A DNA stretch of 13,103 nt from the NCBI GenBank assembly GCA_001557035.1, contig LSKJ01000206.1, forward strand, positions 1 through 13,103, read 5' to 3'. This DNA is from Rhodospirillaceae bacterium CCH5-H10 (GTDB lineage Bacteria > Pseudomonadota > Alphaproteobacteria > Reyranellales > Reyranellaceae). Positions 1-7,139 of the stretch are shown here, one piece after another (the first letter of the stretch is position 1; each line of letters opens with the position of its first letter). The position numbers and the translations under genes were made by a program. Under the pieces are notes generated by a model. That model was not told where the DNA came from. It searched no databases and saw nothing but the letters and a program-made list of their open reading frames with translations.

Positions 1-1828
1 GACGATGAAGGAAACGCCGATGTTCGCCGACCAGGTGAAATCGGGCGCCCTTCCGCCGGTCGACAAGCGCATTCCGCAGCAGCCCTGGGTGGTCAAGGAA
101 TTCGCCGGCGGCGACGGCCCGGGCCAGCAGGGCGGCCAGATCAACACGCTCATCGCCAGTGCGCGCGATACGCGCCTCATGACGGTTTACAGCTACACGC
201 GCCTCATCGTGTACGACGACAAGTTCAAGCTGAAGCCCGACATCCTCGAGAGCTACGAGGAGAAGGACGGCCGCGAGTTCACCTTCAGGCTGCGCGCCGG
301 GCACAAATGGTCGGACGGCCAGCCGTTCACCACCGAGGATTTCCGCTTCTTCTGGGAAGACGTCGCCAGCAACAAGGACCTCTCGAGCGGCGGCCCGAAC
401 GTCGAACTGCTGGTCGACGGCCAGCCGCCCAAGGTCGAGATCATCGATCCGCTCACGATCAAGTACACCTGGGAAAAGCCGAATCCGTACTTCATCGAGA
501 GCCAGGCGCGCGCCGCCCCGCTCTTCCTGTTCCGGCCCGCGCACTATCTGAAGAAGTTCCACGCCAAGTACACGCCCGAGGCCGAGATCCTGAAGTCCGC
601 CCGGGGTGGCCAGCAGAGCTGGGTGGCGATCTTCCGCCGCAACGACGTGATGTACGCCAACGACAACATCGACCTGCCGACTCTCAATCCGTGGGTCGGC
701 ACCACACCGTCGCCAGCGCAGCGCTTCGTCTATGTGCGCAATCCCTACTATCACCGCATCGACGAGAAGGGTCAGCAGCTTCCCTATGTCGACCGCATGA
801 TCTTCACCGTGGCGGCGGCGAACCTCGTGCCGGCCAAGGCCGGGCTCGGCGAAGCCGACCTGCAGCCGCGCTACCTCAACATGCGCGACTACACCTTCCT
901 GCAGAAGAGTGCCCAGACTTCCGGCGTGAACGTACGCCTCTGGCAGGCGGGCTCGGGCTCGCAACTCGCGCTCTATCCGAACCTGACGGCCAGCGACCCG
1001 GAATGGCGCAAGCTGATGCGCGACGTTCGGTTCCGCCGCGCATTGTCCCTGGGCGTCGACCGCGAGGAGCTGAACCAGGTCGTCTATATCGGCCTCGCGA
1101 CGCCCTCCAACAATACGATCATGCCGCGCTCCGAACTGTTCAAGCAGGAGTACGCGGACAAATGGGCCCAGTACGATCCGAAGCTCGCCAACAAGCTGCT
1201 CGACGAAGTCGGCCTGACCAAGAAGGACAGCCAGGGCTTCCGCCTGCTGCCCGACGGTCGTCCGGCGACCATCATCGTCGAGCATGCCAGCGAAGAAACC
1301 GAGGACAACGACGCGCTCGCGCTGATCGCCGACAACTGGAAGAAGATCGGCATCAAGATGCTGACCAAGCCGCAGACGCGCGACAACTTCCGCCTGCGCA
1401 CCTTCTCGGGCGAAGCCATCATGACGGCCTTCGCCGGCGCGGTGACGGCGGTGCCGACGCCCAACACCAGCCCCAAGGAATTCGCGCCGACCATGCTGGG
1501 CGGCCTGCAATGGTCGCGCTGGGGCATGTTCGTCGAGTCGAAGGGCAAGCAGGGCGAGAAGTGCGATCTCGCTTCGGCCTGCAAGCTGCTCGACTACGTC
1601 AAGGAATGGGAGGCCGGCGCCACTGCCGAGGACCGGCGCAAGGCCTGGGAGAAGATCCTCGCCACCAATGCCGACGAGGTCTTCTCGATCGGTACGGTCA
1701 ACGGGATCCGCCAGCCGGTCGTCGTCGGCCCGAAGATCCGCAACGTCCCGAAGGAAGCCTACTACGCCTGGGATCCGGGCGGATATATCGGCCTCTACCA
1801 GCCCGACACGTTCTGGATCGCGCAGTAG
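1..1828 (+). CDS. ABC transporter substrate-binding protein, family 5 (peptide/nickel type), 5' end outside the window
   Basis: Periplasmic binding protein of the SBP_bac_5 (DppA/OppA/NikA) superfamily, which captures a peptide, sugar or similar ligand and delivers it to an ABC permease. About 607 residues are visible. Family hallmarks are the stretch around residues 75-120, where LKPDILESYEEKDG, then FRLRAGHKWSDGQPFT and EDFRFFWEDV match the usual 'LA.SWE...D...Y.F.LR.GVKWSDG.P.TA.DV' pattern, and FRRALSLGVDREELNQV near residue 342. No signal peptide is visible and the frame stays open through the codon before the ATG at position 5. That ATG is therefore probably internal (a KETPMFADQVKSG-like stretch normally follows the leader), and the gene is 5'-partial. 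It ends directly before a terminator, and no permease or ATPase genes follow, so any transporter partners lie upstream or elsewhere. Family assignment is firm; the substrate is unknown. Confidence 0.9.
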   Translation, partial: TMKETPMFADQVKSGALPPVDKRIPQQPWVVKEFAGGDGPGQQGGQINTLIASARDTRLMTVYSYTRLIVYDDKFKLKPDILESYEEKDGREFTFRLRAGHKWSDGQPFTTEDFRFFWEDVASNKDLSSGGPNVELLVDGQPPKVEIIDPLTIKYTWEKPNPYFIESQARAAPLFLFRPAHYLKKFHAKYTPEAEILKSARGGQQSWVAIFRRNDVMYANDNIDLPTLNPWVGTTPSPAQRFVYVRNPYYHRIDEKGQQLPYVDRMIFTVAAANLVPAKAGLGEADLQPRYLNMRDYTFLQKSAQTSGVNVRLWQAGSGSQLALYPNLTASDPEWRKLMRDVRFRRALSLGVDREELNQVVYIGLATPSNNTIMPRSELFKQEYADKWAQYDPKLANKLLDEVGLTKKDSQGFRLLPDGRPATIIVEHASEETEDNDALALIADNWKKIGIKMLTKPQTRDNFRLRTFSGEAIMTAFAGAVTAVPTPNTSPKEFAPTMLGGLQWSRWGMFVESKGKQGEKCDLASACKLLDYVKEWEAGATAEDRRKAWEKILATNADEVFSIGTVNGIRQPVVVGPKIRNVPKEAYYAWDPGGYIGLYQPDTFWIAQ

Positions 1829-1832
1829 AAGG

Positions 1833-1862
1833 AAAGGCCCCTCATCGAGGGGCCTTTTTCTT
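1833..1862 (+). terminator. Rho-independent terminator after the solute-binding protein gene
   Basis: Perfect stem of 8 G+C-rich pairs (GGCCCCTC at 1836-1843 with GAGGGGCC at 1847-1854) around an ATC triloop. Three A-T pairs extend it to 11 bp, and TTTTTCTT follows at 1855-1862. It starts 5 bases after the stop codon at 1826-1828. Read from the other strand, the stem is followed by a pyrimidine-rich TTTCCTTCT, so it may also serve the convergent carboxylase gene, whose stop is at 1898. That second role is an inference. Confidence 0.93.
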
Positions 1863-1897
1863 GGCGGCGATGGCGAAGCGAAGGATCCCTCCTGCCG

Positions 1898-4800
1898 TCA
1901 CCACGTATCGATGTTCGGCCGCTTCTTGTGGCTGTGCGCCGGCCGCGGTTTGGCCTCGAGCAGGGCCGTCGCGATCCAGCGCCGCGAATCGGCGGGATCG
2001 ATCACCTCGTCGACCTCGAAGTAGGTCGCGGTGCTGAGCGCCTTGCCGCGCGCATAGGCGGCCGCGACCATCTTGTCGAACAGCGCACGCCGCTCGTTGG
2101 GATCGGTCACCGCCTCAAGCTCCTTGCGGAAGCCGAGCTTCACCGCACCCTCCAGGCCCATGCCGCCAAACTCGCCGGTCGGCCAGGAGACCGTGAAGGC
2201 CGGCGCGTGGAAGGAACCGCCAGCCATCGCCTGCGCGCCCAGCCCATAGGCCTTGCGCAGCACGATGGTGCCGAACGGCACGGTGAGGTTGGCCCCGGTC
2301 ACGAACAGGCGCGAGCAGTGCCGCACCAGCGCGGTCTTCTCGATCTCCGGCCCGACCATCATGCCCGGCGTGTCGCAGAGGAAGAGGATCGGCATGTCGA
2401 AAGCATCGCAGAGCTGCAGGAAGCGCGCGGCCTTGTCCGAGCCGTCGCTGTCGATGGCGCCCGCCAGATGAACCGGGTTGTTGGCCACGATGCCGAAGGG
2501 CTTGCCCTCGACCCGGCCGAAGGCCGTCACCATGCCGGGCCCGAAGGCGCGGCGCACTTCCAGCACCGAGCCTTCGTCGCATAGCGTGGAGAGGACGTCG
2601 CGCACGTCGTAGACGCGCAGCCGGTTCTCCGGAATTGCGCGCCGCAGCAGGCGCTGGTCGGCGGCCCGCCATTCCGGCAGCGCGCCCTGGAAATACGAGA
2701 GATACTTCTTGGCGACCGCGACCGCCTCGGCCTCGTCCTCGACGGCGATGTCGACCACGCCGTTGGGGACCTGCACCTCCATCGGGCCGACTTCCTCGGG
2801 CGAGAAGACGCCGAGATTGCCGCCCTCGATCATCGCCGGGCCGCCCATGCCGATCGTCGAGTTCCTCGTGGCGATGACAACGTCGCAGCAGCCCAGGATC
2901 GCGGCATTGCCCGCGAAGCAGCGACCCGAGTTGATGCCGACAAGCGGCGCCGTGCCGCTGAGGCGCCCGAAAATGTGAAAGGCCATGGTGTTGAGGCCCG
3001 CCACCGACTGCACGTCGATGTCGCCCGGCCGGCCGCCGCCGCCTTCGGTGAAGAAGACCAGCGGGATGCGCTGCTGCTCGACGATCTCGAACAGCCTGTC
3101 CTTCTTGTGATGGTTGTTCTTGCCCTGCGTACCGGCGAGCACCGTGTAGTCGTAGTGCGCGACCGCGACCCGGCTGCGCTCGGGTCCGAACAGCGAACCG
3201 TTCACCCGCCCGATGCCGGTGATCAGCCCGTCGGCTGGCGTCTTCTCGATCAGGTCCTCGACGGTGCGGCGCGTGCGCTGGCTTGCGATCGCGAAGGCGC
3301 CGTACTCGACGAAGCTGTTGGGATCGACCAGATCGTCGAGGTTCTCGCGGGCGGTGCGCTGGTTGGTTTTGCGCCGCCGCGCCACCGAGTCCGGCCGCTT
3401 GTCGTCGAGCGTCATCGCCCGGCGCTCGAAATATTCCGCAAGATCGGGCCGGATATGATCGAGATCGATCTTCTCCTCGACCGCCGCGCCCTTCACCTCG
3501 ACATCGGCCTCCTCGACGAACAGCAGGGAATGGCCCTCATAGACCGTCTCGCCGGCCTCGACGGCGATGCGACGCACGTAGCCGCGCGCCGGGCTGCGGA
3601 TCTCGTGCTGCATCTTCATCGCATCCATGACCAGCAGCGCCTGGCCCGCCGCCACCGCATCGCCCTCGGCGACAGACAGGCTGACGATCGTGCCCTGCAT
3701 CGGCGCCGGCACCGCGACCGTTCCCTCGGGTGCATCGTTCGCGACACTGGCCGACGCCGTCTCCGCTTTCACTTTGCCGAAAGCCAGCACCGCCAGCGGA
3801 TCGATATTGTCGACTCGCGCGCCGACCTGCCGCCCGCCCGCCGGCACAGGCGCCGCCCCCTCGAAGAACAGGCCGGCTTTCAGTTTGCCTGCCGTCTCGA
3901 TCAGGGACGCCGCCTGCTCGTCGACGAAGCGCGTATGGACCTTGTCGCTGCGGAAATCGGGATGGGCGATCAGCGCCCGCAGGAAAGCGATGTTCGACGG
4001 CGCGCCTTCCAGACGGAACGCCGCAAGCGCGCGCTCGGCCCGCTGCAGCGCGTCGCCGAAATCGGGCGACGGCGCATGCACGATCACCTTCGCCAGCAGC
4101 GAATCAAAATTGGGATTGGTGCGATAACCCGCATAGCCATAGGTATCGACACGGATGCCCGGTCCCGAGGGCGGCTCGAACGACGTCAGTGTGCCGCCGC
4201 CGGGCTTCGCCGATCCATCGGCCGTCATGGTCTCCATGTTGATGCGGAGCTGGATGGCATGGCCGCGCGGCGACGCCTGCTGGACGCCGGTGTCGTCGAG
4301 CGAGGCCCCGCCCGCGAGCCGCAACTGCGTCTTCACCAGATCGACGCCCCACACTTCCTCGGTAACCGTATGCTCGACCTGCAGGCGCGGATTGGCTTCG
4401 ATGAAGCAGAAGAAGTCCGGGGCCGCATCGTCGACCAGGAACTCGAAGGTACCGAGGCTGCGATAGTCTACCGCCTTGGCCATCGTCACCGCCGCCTCGA
4501 CGATCTGCCGGCGCATCGCCTCGGCCAGGTGGGGACTGGGCGCCAGCTCGACGATCTTCTGGCTGCGGCGCTGGATCGTGCATTCGCGCTCGCCGAGCGC
4601 AACGATGCCGCCCTGCCCGTCACCGACGATCTGCACCTCGATGTGACGCGCGCGCGCGATCAGCCGCTCGGCGTAGAGCGCGCCGTTGCCGAACGCCGCC
4701 AGCGCTTCGGCGGAGGCTCGCGCAAAGGCGTCCTCGATCTCGCCCTCCTGCGTGACGATCCGCATGCCGCGGCCGCCGCCGCCCGCGATCGCCTTGATGA

Positions 4801-5263
4801 CGATGCCGGCCTTGCGATGCTTGGCGAAGAAGGCCTTCACGCCTGCCACGTCGACCGCGCCATCGGTGCCGGACAGGACCGGCGCCTTGTTCTTGCCGGC
4901 ATGTGCCCGCGCACGCGCCTTGTCGCCGAACAGGTCGAGCTGCTCCGGCGTGGGGCCGACGAAGACGATCCCCGCCTCGGCGCAGGCCTTGGCGAAGGCG
5001 GCGTTCTCCGACAGGAAGCCGTAACCCGGATGCACGGCGTCGCAGCCGGCCTCTCTGGCGGCCGAGATCACACCGGCGATATCGAGATAGGCGGCGGCGC
5101 CACGTCCCTTGAGCGGCCGCACCTCATCGACACGGCGGACATGCAGCGAAGTCGCATCATCTTCCGAGTGCACGCCCACCGTGGCGATGCCGAGTTCGGC
5201 GGCGGCCTGGGCGATGCGGATGGCGATCTCGCCGCGATTGGCGATCAGGAGTTTCTTGAGCAT
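1898..5263 (-). CDS. Single-chain acyl-CoA carboxylase (biotin carboxylase + biotin carrier + carboxyltransferase)
   Basis: Biotin-dependent carboxylation of an acyl-CoA using ATP and bicarbonate, with all activities on one 1121-residue cytoplasmic chain. Residues 1-445 are the biotin carboxylase: LLIANRGEIAIRI at 5-17, the ATP-grasp glycine loop GGGGRGM at 161-167 and FIEANPRLQVEHTVTE at 287-302. The biotinyl domain spans about 515-585, with VMDAMKM at 545-551 making K550 the biotinylation site. Residues about 600-1121 hold both halves of a carboxyltransferase (GINSGRCFAGNAAILG at 776-791; TPGMMVGPEIEK at 965-976; GGSFHAPAF at 1015-1023). Most acyl-CoA carboxylases split these into separate subunits; this layout resembles the single-chain long-chain acyl-CoA carboxylase (LCC) known from mycobacteria. 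Start: the ATG at 5263 begins exactly at the conserved family N-terminus. Upstream in-frame starts (5290, 5308, 5464) would overlap the divergent gene. No good Shine-Dalgarno lies next to the chosen start. The acyl substrate cannot be read from the sequence. Confidence 0.93.
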   Translation of the reverse strand: MLKKLLIANRGEIAIRIAQAAAELGIATVGVHSEDDATSLHVRRVDEVRPLKGRGAAAYLDIAGVISAAREAGCDAVHPGYGFLSENAAFAKACAEAGIVFVGPTPEQLDLFGDKARARAHAGKNKAPVLSGTDGAVDVAGVKAFFAKHRKAGIVIKAIAGGGGRGMRIVTQEGEIEDAFARASAEALAAFGNGALYAERLIARARHIEVQIVGDGQGGIVALGERECTIQRRSQKIVELAPSPHLAEAMRRQIVEAAVTMAKAVDYRSLGTFEFLVDDAAPDFFCFIEANPRLQVEHTVTEEVWGVDLVKTQLRLAGGASLDDTGVQQASPRGHAIQLRINMETMTADGSAKPGGGTLTSFEPPSGPGIRVDTYGYAGYRTNPNFDSLLAKVIVHAPSPDFGDALQRAERALAAFRLEGAPSNIAFLRALIAHPDFRSDKVHTRFVDEQAASLIETAGKLKAGLFFEGAAPVPAGGRQVGARVDNIDPLAVLAFGKVKAETASASVANDAPEGTVAVPAPMQGTIVSLSVAEGDAVAAGQALLVMDAMKMQHEIRSPARGYVRRIAVEAGETVYEGHSLLFVEEADVEVKGAAVEEKIDLDHIRPDLAEYFERRAMTLDDKRPDSVARRRKTNQRTARENLDDLVDPNSFVEYGAFAIASQRTRRTVEDLIEKTPADGLITGIGRVNGSLFGPERSRVAVAHYDYTVLAGTQGKNNHHKKDRLFEIVEQQRIPLVFFTEGGGGRPGDIDVQSVAGLNTMAFHIFGRLSGTAPLVGINSGRCFAGNAAILGCCDVVIATRNSTIGMGGPAMIEGGNLGVFSPEEVGPMEVQVPNGVVDIAVEDEAEAVAVAKKYLSYFQGALPEWRAADQRLLRRAIPENRLRVYDVRDVLSTLCDEGSVLEVRRAFGPGMVTAFGRVEGKPFGIVANNPVHLAGAIDSDGSDKAARFLQLCDAFDMPILFLCDTPGMMVGPEIEKTALVRHCSRLFVTGANLTVPFGTIVLRKAYGLGAQAMAGGSFHAPAFTVSWPTGEFGGMGLEGAVKLGFRKELEAVTDPNERRALFDKMVAAAYARGKALSTATYFEVDEVIDPADSRRWIATALLEAKPRPAHSHKKRPNIDTW

Positions 5264-5288
5264 GTCGGCGTGGGGTAGAACCCCCTCC
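5264..5288. promoter_or_regulatory. 25-bp divergent intergenic spacer with a GGGG-TAGAA-CCCC inverted repeat
   Basis: The whole gap between the divergent carboxylase and flavodoxin start codons is 25 bp. Centred in it is GGGGTAGAACCCC (5272-5284), a 4-bp inverted repeat with a 5-base spacer. TAGAAC at 5276-5281 has a -10-like look and sits 7 bases before the flavodoxin ATG, the spacing expected for a leaderless transcript. A matching -35 is poor. Any -35 region or operator for either gene must lie inside the other gene's coding sequence. The regulatory role is inferred only. Confidence 0.3.
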
Positions 5289-5747
5289 ATGTCTAAAAGG
5301 CTGCTCATTGTGGCGCACGCCCCGTCGGAGAACACCCTCTCCCTGAGGGACGCCGTTGAACGCGGTGCGCGCAGCGAAACGGACATAGACGTCCGCGTGA
5401 TCGCCCCGCTGCAGGCCGGGCCGGACGATGTGCTGGCCGCCCAGGCGGTGATCCTCGGCACCACGGAGAACCTGGGCTACATGAGCGGCGCCCTGAAGGA
5501 CTTCTTCGACCGCAGCTACAATGCCTGCCTGGAGAAGACGCAAGGCCTGCCCTGTGCCCTCTACATCCGGGCCGGCAGCGATGGCACCGGCACGCGCCGC
5601 GGCGTCGAGACGATCCTGACCGGCCTGCGCTGGCGGGCCGTCCAGGAGCCCCTTCTGTGCAAGGGCCCCTGGCAACCAGTCTTCGTCGAGCAATGCGAGG
5701 AGCTGGGCGCGGCCATGGCGGCCGGCCTCGCTGCCGGGATCTTCTGA
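5289..5747 (+). CDS. Small flavodoxin-like / NADPH-dependent FMN reductase family protein
   Basis: 152-residue protein with a flavodoxin-like fold: a first strand KRLLIVAH at 3-10, then a short Ser/Thr/Asn-rich loop (PSENTLSL, 12-19) where flavodoxins hold the FMN phosphate, and the family-typical GTTENLGYMSGALKDFFDR at 57-75. Members bind FMN and act as small electron carriers or quinone/azo reductases; the specific role here is unknown. The chosen ATG at 5289 starts right at the fold's first strand, whereas the open frame back to 5109 runs antisense to the carboxylase and does not look like protein. There is no Shine-Dalgarno upstream (the 5' flank is TAGAACCCCCTCC), so initiation may be leaderless. 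It diverges from the carboxylase gene across 25 bp, suggesting possible co-regulation. It converges on the SDR gene with a 15-bp gap. Confidence 0.82.
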   Translation: MSKRLLIVAHAPSENTLSLRDAVERGARSETDIDVRVIAPLQAGPDDVLAAQAVILGTTENLGYMSGALKDFFDRSYNACLEKTQGLPCALYIRAGSDGTGTRRGVETILTGLRWRAVQEPLLCKGPWQPVFVEQCEELGAAMAAGLAAGIF

Positions 5748-5762
5748 ACTACCGGCCCCGAA

Positions 5763-6566
5763 TCACTGTGCCGTGTAGCCGCCGTCGACGACCAGACCCG
5801 AGCCGGTCATGAAGCCGGCGTCGTCGGAGGCCAGGAACACGATGCCCTTGGCGATGTCCTCAGCGACACCCAACCGGCCGATCGGGTGCATGGCCAGCGA
5901 CGTCTTGCGGGTCGCCTCGGTGTCGTTGCTGCCGAGCGCGCGGGCCCTCATCGTAAAGGTCTGCTGCCCCATGTCGGTATCGATGACGCCGGGATGGATC
6001 GAGTTCACCCGGATGCGGTAGCCCTTGCGGCCGAACTCCAGCGCCGTCGATTTGGTGAACAGCGTGACGCCGCCCTTGGTCAGCGAATAGAGCGGATCGA
6101 GCTGCGAGCCGACGAGGCCTGCCACGGAAGCGAGATTGATGATCGCCGAACCGTGCGCGCTCTTCGCGCCACTGGTCTTGAGATGCGGCAGCGCGATGCG
6201 CGTGCCCAGCACGACGCCCGTCAGGTTCACGGCGACGAGCTTGTGCCACTCGTCCATCGAGGCGTCCTCGACGCCCTTGCCGACGAAGATGCCGGCATTG
6301 TTCACCAGGATGTCGAGGCCGCCGAACTTTTTCGCCGTCGCATCGATGGCGGCGGACCAGCTCGCCTCCTGCGTCACGTCGAGCGGCACGAACATCGCCT
6401 GTCCGCCCGCCGCCTCGATCTCCTTCACCGTCTGCCGGCCGCGTTCCTCGAGGACATCGCCGATCGCCACCTTGGCGCCGACGCTCGCCATCAGTTTCGC
6501 GGCCTCGCCGCCGATGCCGCGTGCGGCGCCCGAGAGAAATGCCACTTTGCCGTCAAGCCTGTTCAT
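5763..6566 (-). CDS. Short-chain dehydrogenase/reductase (classical SDR, NAD-type)
   Basis: 267-residue oxidoreductase of the classical SDR family (usual length about 250), interconverting an alcohol and a ketone with NAD(P)(H). Visible motifs are the Rossmann glycine motif SGAARGIG at 12-19, NNAG at 89-92, and the catalytic tetrad N114, S147, Y160 and K164 (YSLTK at 160-164). PG at 192-193 and the C-terminal DGGYTAQ at 261-267 are also typical. D37, at the end of the second strand (VAIGD), favours NAD(H) over NADP(H). The start at 6566 is supported by a strong Shine-Dalgarno, GAGGAGG (complement of 6573-6579), six bases upstream, and by the standard SDR N-terminus; the longer open frame to 6908 overlaps tctB antisense. 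It is transcribed divergently from tctBAC, so it may share its control. The substrate is unknown; 3-hydroxyacyl-CoA or a steroid/terpene-like alcohol are possibilities from the context only. Confidence 0.93.
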   Translation of the reverse strand: MNRLDGKVAFLSGAARGIGGEAAKLMASVGAKVAIGDVLEERGRQTVKEIEAAGGQAMFVPLDVTQEASWSAAIDATAKKFGGLDILVNNAGIFVGKGVEDASMDEWHKLVAVNLTGVVLGTRIALPHLKTSGAKSAHGSAIINLASVAGLVGSQLDPLYSLTKGGVTLFTKSTALEFGRKGYRIRVNSIHPGVIDTDMGQQTFTMRARALGSNDTEATRKTSLAMHPIGRLGVAEDIAKGIVFLASDDAGFMTGSGLVVDGGYTAQ

Positions 6567-6591
6567 TCGTTTCCTCCTCGAGGGTCGCGTG

Positions 6592-6619
6592 TTGCGCCCG
6601 TGCTGTTTGCGGCTATGCT
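6592..6619 (+). promoter_or_regulatory. Candidate sigma-70-type promoter for tctBAC
   Basis: TTGCGC at 6592-6597 (first three bases match the -35 consensus) and TATGCT at 6614-6619 (four of six match the -10) are separated by 16 bp within the 95-bp divergent region between the SDR gene and tctB. The predicted transcript start would fall near 6626, leaving a leader of about 36 bases. The match is weak for a GC-rich genome, so this is only a candidate. Confidence 0.3.
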
Positions 6620-6620
6620 G

Positions 6621-6652
6621 CCTCCCAGAACAAGGAAAGAAAATAGGGAGGG
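6621..6652 (+). promoter_or_regulatory. tctB ribosome-binding site with a complementary upstream CCTCCC
   Basis: AGGGAGGG (6645-6652), nine bases before the tctB ATG, is a strong Shine-Dalgarno. Twenty bases upstream of it, CCTCCC at 6621-6626 is the exact complement of GGGAGG at 6646-6651, enclosing a 19-base A-rich loop (AGAACAAGGAAAGAAAATA) that itself carries an AAGGA. If both arms are transcribed, the 6-bp stem would mask the Shine-Dalgarno. The pairing is seen; a regulatory role is inferred. Confidence 0.4.
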
Positions 6653-6661
6653 CCGCCAGGC

Positions 6662-7135
6662 ATGCGCCAAGGACGGCTTGTCGCGACGGGTGCGATGCTG
6701 GCCTTTTGCCTGTTCGCACTCTGGCAATCATTGTTGCTGTCGCTGACCGACCGCCTGGGCCCCGGCCCGGGCTTCTTTCCGTTCTGGCTGGCGCTGATCG
6801 GGATCGTCCTGTCCCTCGCCCTGTTCGTGTCGATCTGGCGCGAGCCCCGCCCGGCCGCCGACGCCTCGACCGAGGAGGTCCGCATCCTGCCGCATGGCTG
6901 GGGCGCAATGCGCTGCTTCGCCATCATCGGCCTGCTGGCAGCGGTGACCATCGCCATGGAATTCGTGGGCTTCCGTCTCGCCATGCTGGCCTTCAACGCG
7001 GCGCTGGTGATCGCGCTGGGCGAGCGCCGCTGGTGGCTCATCGCGGTCTTCGCCCTGCTCGGCAGTTTCGGCGTCCACTACGTCTTCACAACGTGGCTGG
7101 ACGTCCTCCTGCCGACCGGCCAGCTCGGGATATAG
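6662..7135 (+). CDS. tctB: Tripartite tricarboxylate transporter small membrane subunit TctB
   Basis: 157-residue inner-membrane protein, the small subunit of a tripartite tricarboxylate transporter (TTT), which works with TctA and the periplasmic TctC to import an organic acid on an ion gradient. Hydrophobic segments lie at about 6-28, 38-59, 84-118 (probably two helices, around ERR at 121-123) and 124-142, consistent with the usual four to five helices. The family motif LGPGPGFFPFWLALIGIVLS at 32-51 and the C-terminal FTTWLDVLLPTG at 142-153 are characteristic. The start at 6662 is supported by the Shine-Dalgarno at 6645-6652. It is the first gene of a tctB-tctA-tctC operon, with tctA starting four bases after its stop. 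Confidence 0.92.
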   Translation: MRQGRLVATGAMLAFCLFALWQSLLLSLTDRLGPGPGFFPFWLALIGIVLSLALFVSIWREPRPAADASTEEVRILPHGWGAMRCFAIIGLLAAVTIAMEFVGFRLAMLAFNAALVIALGERRWWLIAVFALLGSFGVHYVFTTWLDVLLPTGQLGI

Positions 7136-7139
7136 ACGC

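Noticed and set aside
307..2037. 576-residue open frame overlapping the solute-binding protein gene
   Set aside because: It is a +1-type shadow frame, arginine-rich, and reads through the terminator; the other frame has clear SBP_bac_5 motifs.
2975..5278. 767-residue open frame on the + strand opposite the acyl-CoA carboxylase
   Set aside because: It lies antisense to a gene with unmistakable domain motifs. Its composition (Arg, His, Asp, Leu and Ala rich, no recognisable domain) is what a GC-rich gene produces on its complement.
5264..5464. Upstream extension of the acyl-CoA carboxylase
   Set aside because: The added 67 residues do not resemble a biotin carboxylase N-terminus and lie antisense to the flavodoxin-like gene; the conserved family start is at 5263.
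5733..5756. GCCGG...CCGGC pairing at the convergent flavodoxin/SDR ends as a terminator
   Set aside because: Five-base arms with a 14-base loop and no T-run are expected by chance in this G+C-rich sequence.
6567..6908. N-terminal extension of the SDR
   Set aside because: It is Arg/Pro-rich and antisense to tctB; a strong Shine-Dalgarno and the standard SDR N-terminus fix the start at 6566.
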